Assembly (NCBI GenBank): GCA_964519345.1
Contig: CAZFKX010000028.1
Location: 1-63,826 of the forward strand
DNA: 63,826 bases
From: Persephonella sp964519345
GTDB lineage: Bacteria > Aquificota > Aquificia > Aquificales > Hydrogenothermaceae
Direction of reading: 5' to 3'
This document shows, piece after piece, positions 8,410 to 17,384 of the stretch. Made by a program: the position numbers and the translations under genes. The number at the start of each line of letters is the position of its first letter. Position 1 is the first letter of the stretch. The notes beneath the pieces were generated by a model. It was not told the origin of the DNA. It ran no database searches and saw nothing but the letters and a program-made list of their open reading frames with translations.

Positions 8410-9008
8410 TAAATATAAAGGATTTTGAAAAACTTCCAACAAAAGAAAAGATTATAAGGGTCAGTGCAGATATAATAGTGAAGGAAGGACTGAAAAAATT
8501 TACAGCAAAAAATATAGCAGACAGACTTAATATAACCGATGCTGCAATTTTTAAACATTTTGGATCAATGGACGATATCATACTTGAAATCATAGAGAGA
8601 TATGTTTCTGAATGTTCAAAAAGTGCTGAAGAAGCCACAAAAAAAGGAGAAAACGTTAAGGAAAAACTTGAGCATGTTCTCAGAGCACATATAAAAGTTC
8701 TTGAAGAGACAAGAGGGGCTGTGCCTGTTCTATGCTTTGAGTTTTCAAGGACTGAAGAGAAAAAATTTCATGAGATACTTTTAAAATTCTTAAACAGCTA
8801 TAAAGAAAGAATATCAGCTCTTGTTAGAGAAGGACAAAAAGAGGGATGTATTAGACCAGATCTTGATCCAGAAGATACTGCAATGCTTTTTATAGGTCTT
8901 ATTCAGGCTAAAGTTTTCGCATACATTATGAGTGGAAAGGAAGGACCCATTATAGAAAATCCAGACATATTTATATCAGAAGTATTCTACGGCATTATGA
9001 CAAGATGA
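8406..9008 (+). CDS. TetR family transcriptional regulator
   Basis: 200 residues. The N-terminal 50 form a TetR helix-turn-helix, with the recognition part ITDAAIFKHFGSMDDI; the rest is a helical ligand-binding and dimerisation domain. It is translationally coupled to the DHH gene before it and to the exported coiled-coil gene after it (4-base overlaps on both sides), so it may control its own operon. Ligand unknown. Confidence 0.85.
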   Translation: MINIKDFEKLPTKEKIIRVSADIIVKEGLKKFTAKNIADRLNITDAAIFKHFGSMDDIILEIIERYVSECSKSAEEATKKGENVKEKLEHVLRAHIKVLEETRGAVPVLCFEFSRTEEKKFHEILLKFLNSYKERISALVREGQKEGCIRPDLDPEDTAMLFIGLIQAKVFAYIMSGKEGPIIENPDIFISEVFYGIMTR

Positions 9009-9325
9009 TAAGGATTTTTGCTTTTTTGCTTTTTTTACTTCTTACAGCTTACTCATATGGGGAAGAGGATAAAAACAAGATAGAAGAAGGTTTTAAGAAA
9101 ATAAAAGAGGGAATATCAGAGGTTTACACAGGGATAAAAGAAAAATTGAGCAAAGAGGAGACTGAAAAAAAGATAAAAGAAATTAAAGAAAAAATCGAAG
9201 AACTTGAAGAAAAACTTAAAGACCAGAACTGGGATGAGAAAAAAGAGTCTATTCAAAAAAAACTTGATGAGTTAAAGAAAAAACTCAAAGAGCTTACAGA
9301 CAAGGATTGTGAAAATAAAAAATAA
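9005..9325 (+). CDS. Exported Lys/Glu-rich coiled-coil protein
   Basis: 106 residues: a signal peptide (IFAFLLFLLLTAYSYG, cleavage near residue 19) followed by one long charged helix with heptad-like K/E/I/L repeats from about residue 22 to the end. The mature protein would be a periplasmic coiled coil of about 85 residues. No catalytic motif and no family that I can name. It overlaps the TetR gene start-to-stop, so it could be its target. Confidence 0.65.
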   Translation: MIRIFAFLLFLLLTAYSYGEEDKNKIEEGFKKIKEGISEVYTGIKEKLSKEETEKKIKEIKEKIEELEEKLKDQNWDEKKESIQKKLDELKKKLKELTDKDCENKK

Positions 9326-9388
9326 ATTATTGTTAATCTCACTATTTTTATATATCTTATTTGTATAAAACAAATATCAGGATATGTA

Positions 9389-10111
9389 ATGAAAATATCG
9401 CAAGAAAAAGAATGTCCCCTGTGTAAAGGACTTGGCTGGATAAAGGATAAAAGTGGTGTAAGAAAATGTACATGTATGTACACCCTTTTAACAGAAAATA
9501 TATTTAGACGTATGAATATCCCAAAAAGATATAAGGACAAAGAGTTGTCAAACTTTATCATAAATAAAGGCTACAGACACGATCTTATAATAAGCAAGGT
9601 TGAGGAGTATATTAATTCTGACGATTTCACAGAAGGTAAGGGGATATTTTTTGTTGGTCCCCCAGGTGTCGGTAAAACCCATCTTGCAGTCAGTATTTTA
9701 AAAGAGTTTTTTAAAAGAAGAAAGATCGTAGGTCTTTTTTATGATACCCGTTCACTTCTGTTTGATCTTAAAGCAACATTTGATGGATCTTCTTCAGGAA
9801 GAGAAATCCTTGAAGATGTTGTTAAAACGCCTATACTTGTTCTTGATGATCTCGGATCTGAGAGATTGTCCGAGTGGGCGAGGGATATACTACATTACAT
9901 AATAATTAACAGGTACAATGAGCTCAGACCTGTTATAATAACCTCAAACATAGAAATAACAAAAAAGGCTGAAAATGACGTTAGAGAAACACTTGAAGAG
10001 AGGATGGGAACAGCTATCGCATCAAGGCTTTCAGAGATGTGTCAGATATTAACGGTAAAAGGACAGGATATGAGAACATCTAAACTTATTCAACTTCAGT
10101 ATGATAAATAA
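9389..10111 (+). CDS. DnaC/DnaI-like AAA+ ATPase (helicase loader type)
   Basis: 240 residues. The N-terminus has a small zinc-binding motif (CPLCKGLGW then KCTC; C9, C12, C27, C29), as in DnaI/DnaC-type loaders. An AAA+ core follows with Walker A GPPGVGKTH and Walker B ILVLDDLGSE. Such proteins load the replicative helicase DnaB on single-stranded DNA. IstB of IS21 is related, but no IstA or insertion-sequence end is adjacent and the zinc motif argues for a host loader. The ribosome site is weak (AGGAT), and a dyad ATTTGT/ACAAAT lies at 9359-9375. Confidence 0.8.
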   Translation: MKISQEKECPLCKGLGWIKDKSGVRKCTCMYTLLTENIFRRMNIPKRYKDKELSNFIINKGYRHDLIISKVEEYINSDDFTEGKGIFFVGPPGVGKTHLAVSILKEFFKRRKIVGLFYDTRSLLFDLKATFDGSSSGREILEDVVKTPILVLDDLGSERLSEWARDILHYIIINRYNELRPVIITSNIEITKKAENDVRETLEERMGTAIASRLSEMCQILTVKGQDMRTSKLIQLQYDK

Positions 10112-10123
10112 ATGGGAGGAAAT

Positions 10124-10708
10124 ATGAGAAAAGCTACCATAAAAAGAGAAACTAAAGAAACACAGATAGAACTGACGGTTAATCTTGATGGAGAAGGAAA
10201 GTACAGTATAGATACTCCTGTAGGGTTTTTAAACCATATGCTTGAAACATTTTCCAAGCATTCGTTAATAGATCTTGAGCTTTTAGCATCGGGGGATGTT
10301 CATGTAAGCCATCATCATACTGTGGAGGATGTTGGGATTGTTCTGGGCATGGCAGTAAAAGAAGCTCTTGGCGATAAAAAGGGAATAAAAAGATTTGGAC
10401 ATGCTATTGTACCTATGGATGAAGCCTTATCTTTATGTTCTATTGATATATCTGGTAGGTCTCTGCTTTTTTATGATGATCTGGGACTTAGAGGTAAGAT
10501 AACAGAGTTCGATTTTGAACTTATGGAAGAGTTTTTTAAAGGTTTCGTACTTTATTCAGGAATGACAGTACATTTAAAGGCTCTATCTGGAAAGAATCTA
10601 CATCATACGGCAGAATGTTTAACAAAATCTTTTGCTTTAGCTTTAAGGCAGGCTGTAGAAATAGACCCAAGAAGAAAGGATACACCTTCCACTAAAGGAA
10701 GTCTTTAA
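10124..10708 (+). CDS. hisB: Imidazoleglycerol-phosphate dehydratase
   Basis: Sixth step of histidine biosynthesis: imidazole-glycerol phosphate to imidazole-acetol phosphate. This is the monofunctional form of 194 residues with no phosphatase domain. The family motifs are visible: GFLNHMLETFSKHS, SHHHTVEDVGI and LHHTAECLTKSFA, the histidines binding manganese. GGGAGG directly before the ATG at 10124 sets the start; an in-frame ATG at 10112 is too early. It is the only his gene here, so the pathway is scattered in this genome. Confidence 0.95.
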   Translation: MRKATIKRETKETQIELTVNLDGEGKYSIDTPVGFLNHMLETFSKHSLIDLELLASGDVHVSHHHTVEDVGIVLGMAVKEALGDKKGIKRFGHAIVPMDEALSLCSIDISGRSLLFYDDLGLRGKITEFDFELMEEFFKGFVLYSGMTVHLKALSGKNLHHTAECLTKSFALALRQAVEIDPRRKDTPSTKGSL

Positions 10709-10719
10709 AAGGAGGAGAT

Positions 10720-11328
10720 ATGGGTAGAAAAGAAAAAATTCTTGAGATATTAAAAGAGAAAAAAGAGGTTACTGTGAAAGAGCTCAGCAATATATTCAAA
10801 GTTTCCGAGATGACTATATACAGAGATATAAAAGAGCTTGAAAAGGAAGGCGAAATAAAAAGAAAACACGGTTCCGTACTTCTTAATACAAAAGAAAATA
10901 GAGAAACATTAACAGTTGATACATGTCCTATCTGCGATAAACCTATTACAAGATCTCATCCTTACAGAATTACTGTTGAAAACACAAAGATTATCGAAGC
11001 ATGCTGTGAACACTGCGGACTATTACTACACCAGAAATATGCGGATAAAGAGGTTTCAGCTATAACTTATGACTTTATCACAGAAAATCCAATAAGTGCT
11101 TTGAACGCTTATTTTGTTGTCGGCAGTTCCGCTGTTCCATGCTGCAGCCCAAGTGTTATTCCTTTTGCCTCTAAGGAAGATGCTGAAAAATTTCAGAAAG
11201 GTTTTGGTGGTAAGGTTATGACATTTGTTGAGGCATACAACGAGATAACAAACAAGATGAATATAAATATAAAAAGCTGCTGTACACCTCAACATAATGT
11301 AACATTCAAACTTGAAGATCTAAAGTAG
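10720..11328 (+). CDS. DeoR-type HTH fused to TRASH/NosL-like metal-binding domain
   Basis: 202 residues. Residues 1-55 are a DeoR/winged-helix DNA-binding domain (VSEMTIYRDIKELEKEG). The rest is cysteine-rich: C69/C72, C95/C96/C99, C141/C142, C187/C188. The block CPIC...ACCEHC matches TRASH spacing, and the part with AYFVVGSS and GGKVMTF resembles NosL. DeoR proteins normally carry a sugar-phosphate sensor, so this is probably a metal- or thiol-responsive regulator (inference). Strong AAAGGAGGAG ribosome site, 12 bases after hisB. The exported protein at 1765-2109 shares the cysteine pattern. Confidence 0.75.
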   Translation: MGRKEKILEILKEKKEVTVKELSNIFKVSEMTIYRDIKELEKEGEIKRKHGSVLLNTKENRETLTVDTCPICDKPITRSHPYRITVENTKIIEACCEHCGLLLHQKYADKEVSAITYDFITENPISALNAYFVVGSSAVPCCSPSVIPFASKEDAEKFQKGFGGKVMTFVEAYNEITNKMNINIKSCCTPQHNVTFKLEDLK

Positions 11329-11331
11329 TTT

Positions 11332-11934
11332 TCAGATCTGAAGCACAGGATATTTTTTATCCCTGTCAACTATATGTATGTCTTCAACTGCAAATTTATT
11401 TTCCTTAAGGGTATTAAATATTTCCACAGCTTTTTCTTTACTTCTTAAACCAAAAACAAGACCGCAGTGAGGATATATCTCATCCGGTACTGGAAGAAGC
11501 ACATAATCATCTATCCCTCTTTCTTTCAGCCATCTATCAGCTCTTAGACCTTCCGCTATAGAAACAAATGTAATAAGGTATTTAGGTTTTTTTGAAGGGA
11601 GAAGATCAAGTATGTGCTGAACTATATGCAGTTTTATACCGAGGGATATAAACTTTACCTTTTCCCAGAAACCTTCACCGTGAAAACCCTTACCTCTCTC
11701 TATAACAGCTTCATAATGACCGTCTATCTCCTTAAAATCTATAAGCTTATTTCCTGTTTCCTGACACCAGAATTTTACATCCTTTTTAAAAGCCTTATCA
11801 TCAGCAAGAACTTTAATTCTTTTCCCTTCAGGAATCTCTTTCAGCTTTTTAGAAACTATAGTTAACGGAAGTGGACAGAATAGTCCCCTTGTATCTACCG
11901 TAGTTTCGACCTCATTTTTCTCCTTTACTTGCAT
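11332..11934 (-). CDS. TusA-like sulfur carrier fused to DUF3343 domain
   Basis: 200 residues. Residues 10-80 are a TusA/SirA domain with the sulfur-accepting motif GLFCPLP (C20). Residues 118-180 look like DUF3343, a putative Se/S-carrier family, with the conserved cysteine in YPHCGLVF (C157). A linker of about 35 residues joins them. One chain with two persulfide-type cysteines suggests an internal sulfur relay, by analogy with YedF-like proteins. It overlaps the HIT gene by 10 bases, placing it at the end of the miaA-hfq-hflX-HIT transcript. miaA products are substrates for tRNA thiolation, so a link to tRNA sulfur chemistry is conceivable but unproven. Confidence 0.75.
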   Translation of the reverse strand: MQVKEKNEVETTVDTRGLFCPLPLTIVSKKLKEIPEGKRIKVLADDKAFKKDVKFWCQETGNKLIDFKEIDGHYEAVIERGKGFHGEGFWEKVKFISLGIKLHIVQHILDLLPSKKPKYLITFVSIAEGLRADRWLKERGIDDYVLLPVPDEIYPHCGLVFGLRSKEKAVEIFNTLKENKFAVEDIHIVDRDKKYPVLQI

Positions 11935-12272
11935 ACAAGCCTCCCTAAAGGTTCTCCTCCAAGTAAATGCCAGTGTAAATGATAAACTTCCTGCCCAGAA
12001 TTTTTTCCTGTATTAACAATAAGCCTAAAACCTGTTTCAGCTATACCAAGCTGTTTTGCTATCTCATTTGCTTTTAAAATAATATGTCCAACAACAGGTT
12101 TATGTCTGCCTTCAAGGTATAGATTATTTGGTATATGTTCTTTTGGAATAATGAGTATATGAACCTTTGCCTGTGGAGCTATGTCTTTAAAAGCGATTAT
12201 AAGTTCATCTTCATAAACAATATCAGCCGGAATTTCTTTATTTACAATCTTACAGAAAACACATTCTGACAT
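11925..12272 (-). CDS. HIT family nucleotide hydrolase (HINT-like)
   Basis: 115 residues with the catalytic histidine triad HLHWHLLGG near the C-terminus and the N-terminal CVFCKI motif of the HINT branch. These enzymes hydrolyse AMP-lysine or aminoacyl-adenylate-like phosphoramidates. One base separates it from hflX, and it overlaps the TusA-fusion gene. Confidence 0.93.
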   Translation of the reverse strand: MSECVFCKIVNKEIPADIVYEDELIIAFKDIAPQAKVHILIIPKEHIPNNLYLEGRHKPVVGHIILKANEIAKQLGIAETGFRLIVNTGKNSGQEVYHLHWHLLGGEPLGRLVCK

Positions 12273-12273
12273 T

Positions 12274-13395
12274 CTAACCTCCTATAGACACTATATCTTT
12301 TTTAAGTGCATACCTTCTTAGTATATTATGCAGTTTATCTATATTCCAGCCCTTTTCCGTTGATATCACCAGTGTTTCTCTCTCACCTGTAAGTACTGTA
12401 TGGTCAGCTTCCTCTATATATTCTGGAGAAGGAACAAGCTTATCTATCTTATTTAATACTACAACTACAGGTTTGTCCGAAACATTGATCTTCTTCAATA
12501 TATCTTCAACAGCTTTCATCTTTTCAAACCAGTTCTCATCTGAAATATCTATAACATGAAGAATAAGATCAGCATCTTCAAGTTCCTCAAGTGTTGCCAT
12601 AAATGCATCCATAAGTTCTTTTGGCATATTTTTAACGAAACCAACCGTATCAGTAATAAGAGCTTTTTTTCCTATATCAGGGAAAGATATGTAAGAGGTT
12701 TTTGTATCAAGCGTTGCAAAAAGCTGATCAGATATAAAAGTATCCCTTTTTGTAAGCTTTTTAAGCAGGGTTGACTTACCTGCATTTGTATAACCCACTA
12801 AGGAAACTTTTAGAATATTTTGAACTTTGTTTCTCCATTTCCTCTGCTGGTAACGTTGTTTCTTTATTTTTTCAAGCTCTTTCTTAATTTTTGATATCCT
12901 GTCTTTGATAGTTCTGACCTTTATCTCACCTATCTTTTCACCTGCTCCTTTTGTCTTCATTCCACCACCTATACGGGACAGTGATTTTCCTTTTTGTCCG
13001 TAAATTCTTGGAAGTTCATGTTGTAAGGTGGCAAGTTCAACCTGAAGTTTTGCCTGTTTTGTTTTCGCTCTCTGTGAGAATATCTGTAAAATAAGATCTG
13101 TTCTGTCAAGAACCTCAGCCTGTGTCATATTTTCAATATTTGTTATCTGAACAGGAGTAAGGTCTGCATCGAACACAACAGTATCTGCTTTTGTACCTTC
13201 AACAAGTTCTTTAAGCTGTTTTATCTTCCCTTTTCCTATAAATGTTGAGGGATCTGGTATATCCTTCTTCTGGTAGAGTTTTCCCAAAGTAACGCCCTCT
13301 ACCGCTTCTACAAGCCCTTCAAGTTCTGATAAAGACTGTTTTAACTCTTTATCCTTCTTTTCCTTTGTTTTTATTCCTACTAAGATACATCTCAT
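12274..13395 (-). CDS. hflX: Ribosome-associated GTPase HflX
   Basis: 373 residues. The N-terminal HflX domain (about 1-190, with the Gly-rich segment LSRIGGGMKTKG) is followed by a G domain: G1 GYTNAGKST, G3 DTVGFV, G4 NKID. HflX splits stalled 70S ribosomes, notably under heat stress. Third gene of miaA-hfq-hflX, the same order as in enterobacteria. I see no clear ribosome site at the ATG, so translation may be coupled to hfq 21 bases upstream. Confidence 0.95.
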   Translation of the reverse strand: MRCILVGIKTKEKKDKELKQSLSELEGLVEAVEGVTLGKLYQKKDIPDPSTFIGKGKIKQLKELVEGTKADTVVFDADLTPVQITNIENMTQAEVLDRTDLILQIFSQRAKTKQAKLQVELATLQHELPRIYGQKGKSLSRIGGGMKTKGAGEKIGEIKVRTIKDRISKIKKELEKIKKQRYQQRKWRNKVQNILKVSLVGYTNAGKSTLLKKLTKRDTFISDQLFATLDTKTSYISFPDIGKKALITDTVGFVKNMPKELMDAFMATLEELEDADLILHVIDISDENWFEKMKAVEDILKKINVSDKPVVVVLNKIDKLVPSPEYIEEADHTVLTGERETLVISTEKGWNIDKLHNILRRYALKKDIVSIGG

Positions 13396-13416
13396 ACTGG
13401 GAAATATAATCTTAAA

Positions 13417-13608
13417 TCAGGTTTCTGCAACTATTGTGCTTATTGCATGTTTGTAAATAAGCTGTTTCTCACCATTCACATCAAGTAAGATTGTAAATTG
13501 ATCAGCACCAACTATTTTTCCAGTTATTCTTGTGCCTCTGATAAGATAAATTGTAACCTCTTTCCCTTCTTCTTTCAGTTCTTCAAGAAGCTCATCCTGT
13601 ATGTTCAT
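13417..13608 (-). CDS. hfq: RNA chaperone Hfq, minimal form
   Basis: 63 residues, only the Sm-like core: the N-terminal helix with Q4/D5, Sm1 (VTIYLIRGTRITGKI) and Sm2 with YKHAIST. The usual C-terminal tail is absent. The normally conserved F-D-Q-F of Sm1 reads GADQFTILL, with Ala replacing the first Phe (Phe39 in E. coli). Hfq hexamers bind U-rich sRNA ends and A-rich mRNA sites. Strong GAGGAGG ribosome site. It sits between miaA and hflX. Confidence 0.95.
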   Translation of the reverse strand: MNIQDELLEELKEEGKEVTIYLIRGTRITGKIVGADQFTILLDVNGEKQLIYKHAISTIVAET

Positions 13609-13625
13609 TTCGTAAGTTCCTCCTC

Positions 13626-14546
13626 TTAACTTTTATATTTTTCTATAATTTTATATAAAAGTTCCTTATTTGTATAGTTAGATATATTTAACCTTTCCCA
13701 TTCTCCATTATTTTTAAACTTTGATCTAAAAGCTCTTATCTGCCTTTTTGCAAAATCCTTAGTATTTCTAACAACCTCTTCCTTAGCTTCAAGAAGGGAT
13801 ATCTTTCCTTTAACATAAGGAATAAGCTCTTTATAACCTATAGCCTGCTTTGAGGTTAAAGCATCTTCATACCCCATATCAACGAGTTTTGCAACCTCTT
13901 CTACAAGTCCATTATCAAACATTTTGTCAACCCTTTTCTGTATTCTTTCCATAATCTCTTTTTTATCTCTCTCCAGTATAAACCCAACAAAACTGTATTT
14001 TTTCTCATTAAAATTATGTTTTTTTATAAAATAAGAGAAAGGTTTTTTTGAAATGTAATAGACTTCAAGGGCTCTTATAACCCTTTTTTTATCATTTGGA
14101 TGAATTTTTTGAGCATACTCACTGTCAATACTTTTAAGTTCATTATACAGATCTTGTGGATCCCTTTTGTAAAGCTTTTCCCTTATCCTCCAATCACCCT
14201 CAGGAGCATCAGTTAATCCATATAGCAGCGATTGTATATAAAGCCATGTTCCACCCACTATTATAGGCGTCTTTCCCTTCTTTAATATCTTTTTAATACT
14301 CTTGTGGGCAATATTGATAAAATCTTTAACTGAAAAATCGTATGAAGGCTCGACTATATCTATAAGGTAATGAGGGATCTTATCCATATCTTCTTTTGAA
14401 GGCTTTGCCGTTCCGATATCCATGTGCTTATATACCATCATTGAATCAGCACTTACAATCTCACCATTCAGCTTATTGGCAAGCTCAATTGATATATCCG
14501 TTTTACCTGTTGCTGTTGCGCCTGTTATCACTAAAATTTTTTCCAT
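13626..14546 (-). CDS. miaA: tRNA dimethylallyltransferase
   Basis: Transfers dimethylallyl from DMAPP to N6 of A37 in tRNAs reading UNN codons. 306 residues: P-loop GATATGKTDIS at the N-terminus, DSMMVYKHMDIGTAKPS and the GGTWLYIQ motif follow. The C-terminal region ends in a basic segment (RNTKDFAKRQIRAFR). The tRNA-Leu(CAA) encoded at 37038 is a type of tRNA it modifies. First gene of the miaA-hfq-hflX operon; weak ribosome site. Confidence 0.95.
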   Translation of the reverse strand: MEKILVITGATATGKTDISIELANKLNGEIVSADSMMVYKHMDIGTAKPSKEDMDKIPHYLIDIVEPSYDFSVKDFINIAHKSIKKILKKGKTPIIVGGTWLYIQSLLYGLTDAPEGDWRIREKLYKRDPQDLYNELKSIDSEYAQKIHPNDKKRVIRALEVYYISKKPFSYFIKKHNFNEKKYSFVGFILERDKKEIMERIQKRVDKMFDNGLVEEVAKLVDMGYEDALTSKQAIGYKELIPYVKGKISLLEAKEEVVRNTKDFAKRQIRAFRSKFKNNGEWERLNISNYTNKELLYKIIEKYKS

Positions 14547-14621
14547 CTTTAACTTTTTACACTTTTATTAAATATTTAATATAAAATATTCAGGAATAAG
14601 AATAAAACAAAGGGCAGGAAA

Positions 14622-15290
14622 ATGAAAAAAAAAGGAACAAAAACATCAATAGAAAAAGCACTTGATCTAATAGAAGCTTTAAAGGAAAACGATAATCTTG
14701 GTGTTACAGAACTAAGTAATATTTTAGGTCTTAACAAAAATAATGTATTCAGACTTCTGGCCACACTTGAAGTTAAAGGACTTATAGAACAGGATCAGGA
14801 AACAGGACATTATAGACTTGGAATGAAATTTTTACATTTAGAACATTCCTATATTAAACATCTATCATTTCTTAATAAAGCAAGGGGAACATTGAGAGAA
14901 CTGAGAAATGAAATAGGAGAGACTGTTTATATATCTATTCTACATGAAGATAGTATAATCTATCTTTATGCTGAAGAAAGTAAAAAACCTGTAATTGTAA
15001 GTTCAAGAATAGCAAAAAGATACAGAGCAGAAGATACAGCAGCAGGGAGAACCCTTATTAAATCAAAAAAAGAAAAAGGATTTGTTGTAGATTACGACAT
15101 GGAAAAAAGCGAACCTGAGGTCAGCGAACTTGCAACCGTTATAAGGGATGAGACAGGATCTCCAGTTGCGGCTATCTCTATCGTTGCCCCTTCGTACAGA
15201 TTGAACCAAACAAAACTGGATTTTTACAAGGTAAAACTTGTAAAAGCTGCAAAAAAGATAACTGAAAAACTTTCTACTACTGAGGTTTAG
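14622..15290 (+). CDS. IclR family transcriptional regulator
   Basis: 222 residues, slightly shorter than typical (about 250). The N-terminal winged helix (TSIEKALDLIEALKE, LGLNKNNVFRLLATLEVKGL) is followed by an effector domain with AAGRTLIKSKK and AISIVAPSYR. Effector unknown. It stands alone, ends convergently with lptD and overlaps that gene's stop by 14 bases. Confidence 0.88.
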   Translation: MKKKGTKTSIEKALDLIEALKENDNLGVTELSNILGLNKNNVFRLLATLEVKGLIEQDQETGHYRLGMKFLHLEHSYIKHLSFLNKARGTLRELRNEIGETVYISILHEDSIIYLYAEESKKPVIVSSRIAKRYRAEDTAAGRTLIKSKKEKGFVVDYDMEKSEPEVSELATVIRDETGSPVAAISIVAPSYRLNQTKLDFYKVKLVKAAKKITEKLSTTEV

Positions 15291-17325
15291 ACATCAGGAA
15301 TGGAAGGTTGTATCTTATATCAAGTATGTTAAGTGTGAGGTAGTAGGTCTGGTACGTTTTTCCGGTTGTTTTTTTAAAGTCCTCAATATATGTAAATGTT
15401 AAGCTCCAGCATTTTCTGTTCAACACGATACCAGCTCTTTTCTGCTGAACATAACCATCTTTAAGATTAGTAAGGATAGTTCCCCTGAAACTGAGATTTC
15501 TTATACTAAAAGATATTGTATTACTTATCTGATGAAGAGATTCAGAATCTGTACCTTTATCAAAAGAATGGGAGATAGAATAAGTAAAAAATCTGTAAAA
15601 AGGTACAACAACCGAAGAGATGGTTCTGGTGATCTGATTTCTGTCAAAATCATAAAAAAGCGTGTTTTCACCTGAAATACCATTAATTTTAAAATAAAGA
15701 CTGTTTTTTGCAGGTTTAAGATTTCCTTTATACTTTTTGTCTCCTATGTAATACTGATCTAAAAACGTGTAACCTGAACCTATCTCCCATCTTAAAAAAT
15801 TACTGTTGCTAAAATTTAAAATATTAAACAGAGAAATATCAATATCTTTTACAGATGGAATTCTGTCATCTCTATCAAAATAAGGAAGATCATCCTGCTT
15901 AACTTTTGATATATAGTTAAATGAAATCTGTGGAATTATGCTGTGAATAAAACTTTTATACTTTCTATACTCAACCATCCTTGTAATATTTCTTATATGA
16001 AAAAGATTTCTTATAGCATTACCTCTGTTCATATCTTTAAGTCCAACGTAAACTGTAGTTCTCTGATGAAGCTCAAGTATGTTTGAAATTTTCATATAGT
16101 TTGTATATAACGACAGATTAAAAAGGTTATCGCTTCTTATTCCTGTATCCCCTTTCTCCCTATAAAAGTTTGTGTTAACAGATAAAAAATCGAAATAAAG
16201 AGGTATTTTATGTAAAATATTTCTCTTTTTAAGGTAAAATCTGAACTCGGGAAACCTCTGTAGAGTTTCCTCATTATTTGGTTTACTAAGATCATAAAGA
16301 AAATCAAAATTAAGTTCAAAGGAATAATCTCTATCTTCATATACTGCAAGAAGCTGAGATTTTGTATAAGATCTATATCTCTTGTAAAGGGTAGAACTGT
16401 TGTAAAAATCTTCATAAAAATAAGGATCACTTGGTATCTCAAGTTTGAAAAACACCTTTAGATCTTCCCATCTAAATCTTGTGTTTCCATAGATTTTCCA
16501 TCTATTTTTCAAAGGTGATATATCCCTTCCCTCCCACCAGAAACCTTTATCCTTTTCCTTAAAATAAAAAATATCTCCCTTAAACATACTGTACCTGCTA
16601 AATCTATATCTGTATTCAAGATCTATCCCCTGTCCCTGATTGCTCCTATAATCAAACGTGAAAGTGATATCAGAACTCCTGCCTGTCACAAGATAAAAAG
16701 GGATTTTTAGCGTAATATCATTATAAGTATCCTGACCTATAATAGGAATAAGAAAACCAGATTGTCTTGAGCCGGTAGGATAGTAAAAAACAGGTGTGTA
16801 TAAAAGAGGCACCTTACAAAATCTGAAAGTCATGTTATATGCAAGAAGTTTATCATTTTCTTTAACACTGCCTCTTGAAGATTTGAAATACCAGTCATAC
16901 TGATCAAAAGGACATAGTGAAAACTCTCCTTTCTTAAAATAAAAACGATCGCCTTCTTTTTTTAAAGAAACCGCCTTAACATAGTATTTCCCATACATAA
17001 TACCTTTTATGTTGTATATTTCGCCTGTTTCCTTTTTTACATTCCACCATCCATTAGTTCCTTCAAGATCAAAATTATCCGTCTTTATTCTTATATTTTT
17101 TTCAAGGTAAATAATATCTCTTTCCTGATCATAAATTATTCTGTCTGCAAATAGAGTGTAATTTTTGTAATGAACAGTTACATTTCCTTCTGCTATTAAT
17201 CTACCAGAGAAATCCCTTTCTATTCTGTCTGCCTCAATAGAAACAGGAATACTATTACCCTGTCCAAAAACAGGAACAAAACATATATATATGAGTGTTA
17301 AAATAGTTGTTAATCTGCTTTTCAA
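15277..17325 (-). CDS. lptD: LPS-assembly outer-membrane protein LptD
   Basis: Inserts lipopolysaccharide in the outer leaflet. After a signal peptide (hydrophobic stretch, cleavage near VFGQG) comes an OstA/LptA-like domain: SIEADRIERDFSGRLIAEGN, a typical opening. A long 16-26-strand beta-barrel region rich in Tyr, Phe and Arg follows. 682 residues, normal for a compact LptD. A ribosome site AGGAG precedes a TTG at 17325; an upstream ATG (17352) has none, so I choose the TTG. LptE is not visible nearby. Its presence supports an LPS-bearing outer membrane. Confidence 0.85.
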   Translation of the reverse strand: MKSRLTTILTLIYICFVPVFGQGNSIPVSIEADRIERDFSGRLIAEGNVTVHYKNYTLFADRIIYDQERDIIYLEKNIRIKTDNFDLEGTNGWWNVKKETGEIYNIKGIMYGKYYVKAVSLKKEGDRFYFKKGEFSLCPFDQYDWYFKSSRGSVKENDKLLAYNMTFRFCKVPLLYTPVFYYPTGSRQSGFLIPIIGQDTYNDITLKIPFYLVTGRSSDITFTFDYRSNQGQGIDLEYRYRFSRYSMFKGDIFYFKEKDKGFWWEGRDISPLKNRWKIYGNTRFRWEDLKVFFKLEIPSDPYFYEDFYNSSTLYKRYRSYTKSQLLAVYEDRDYSFELNFDFLYDLSKPNNEETLQRFPEFRFYLKKRNILHKIPLYFDFLSVNTNFYREKGDTGIRSDNLFNLSLYTNYMKISNILELHQRTTVYVGLKDMNRGNAIRNLFHIRNITRMVEYRKYKSFIHSIIPQISFNYISKVKQDDLPYFDRDDRIPSVKDIDISLFNILNFSNSNFLRWEIGSGYTFLDQYYIGDKKYKGNLKPAKNSLYFKINGISGENTLFYDFDRNQITRTISSVVVPFYRFFTYSISHSFDKGTDSESLHQISNTISFSIRNLSFRGTILTNLKDGYVQQKRAGIVLNRKCWSLTFTYIEDFKKTTGKTYQTYYLTLNILDIRYNLPFLMSKPQ

Positions 17326-17384
17326 AGAAACTCCTAACTGTATATTTAGCAAGTTTAATATTATAAATCATTTCGGAGATAAGG

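Noticed and set aside
9389..10111. IstB transposition helper
   Set aside because: No IstA or insertion-sequence ends adjacent, and an N-terminal zinc motif as in DnaI-type loaders.
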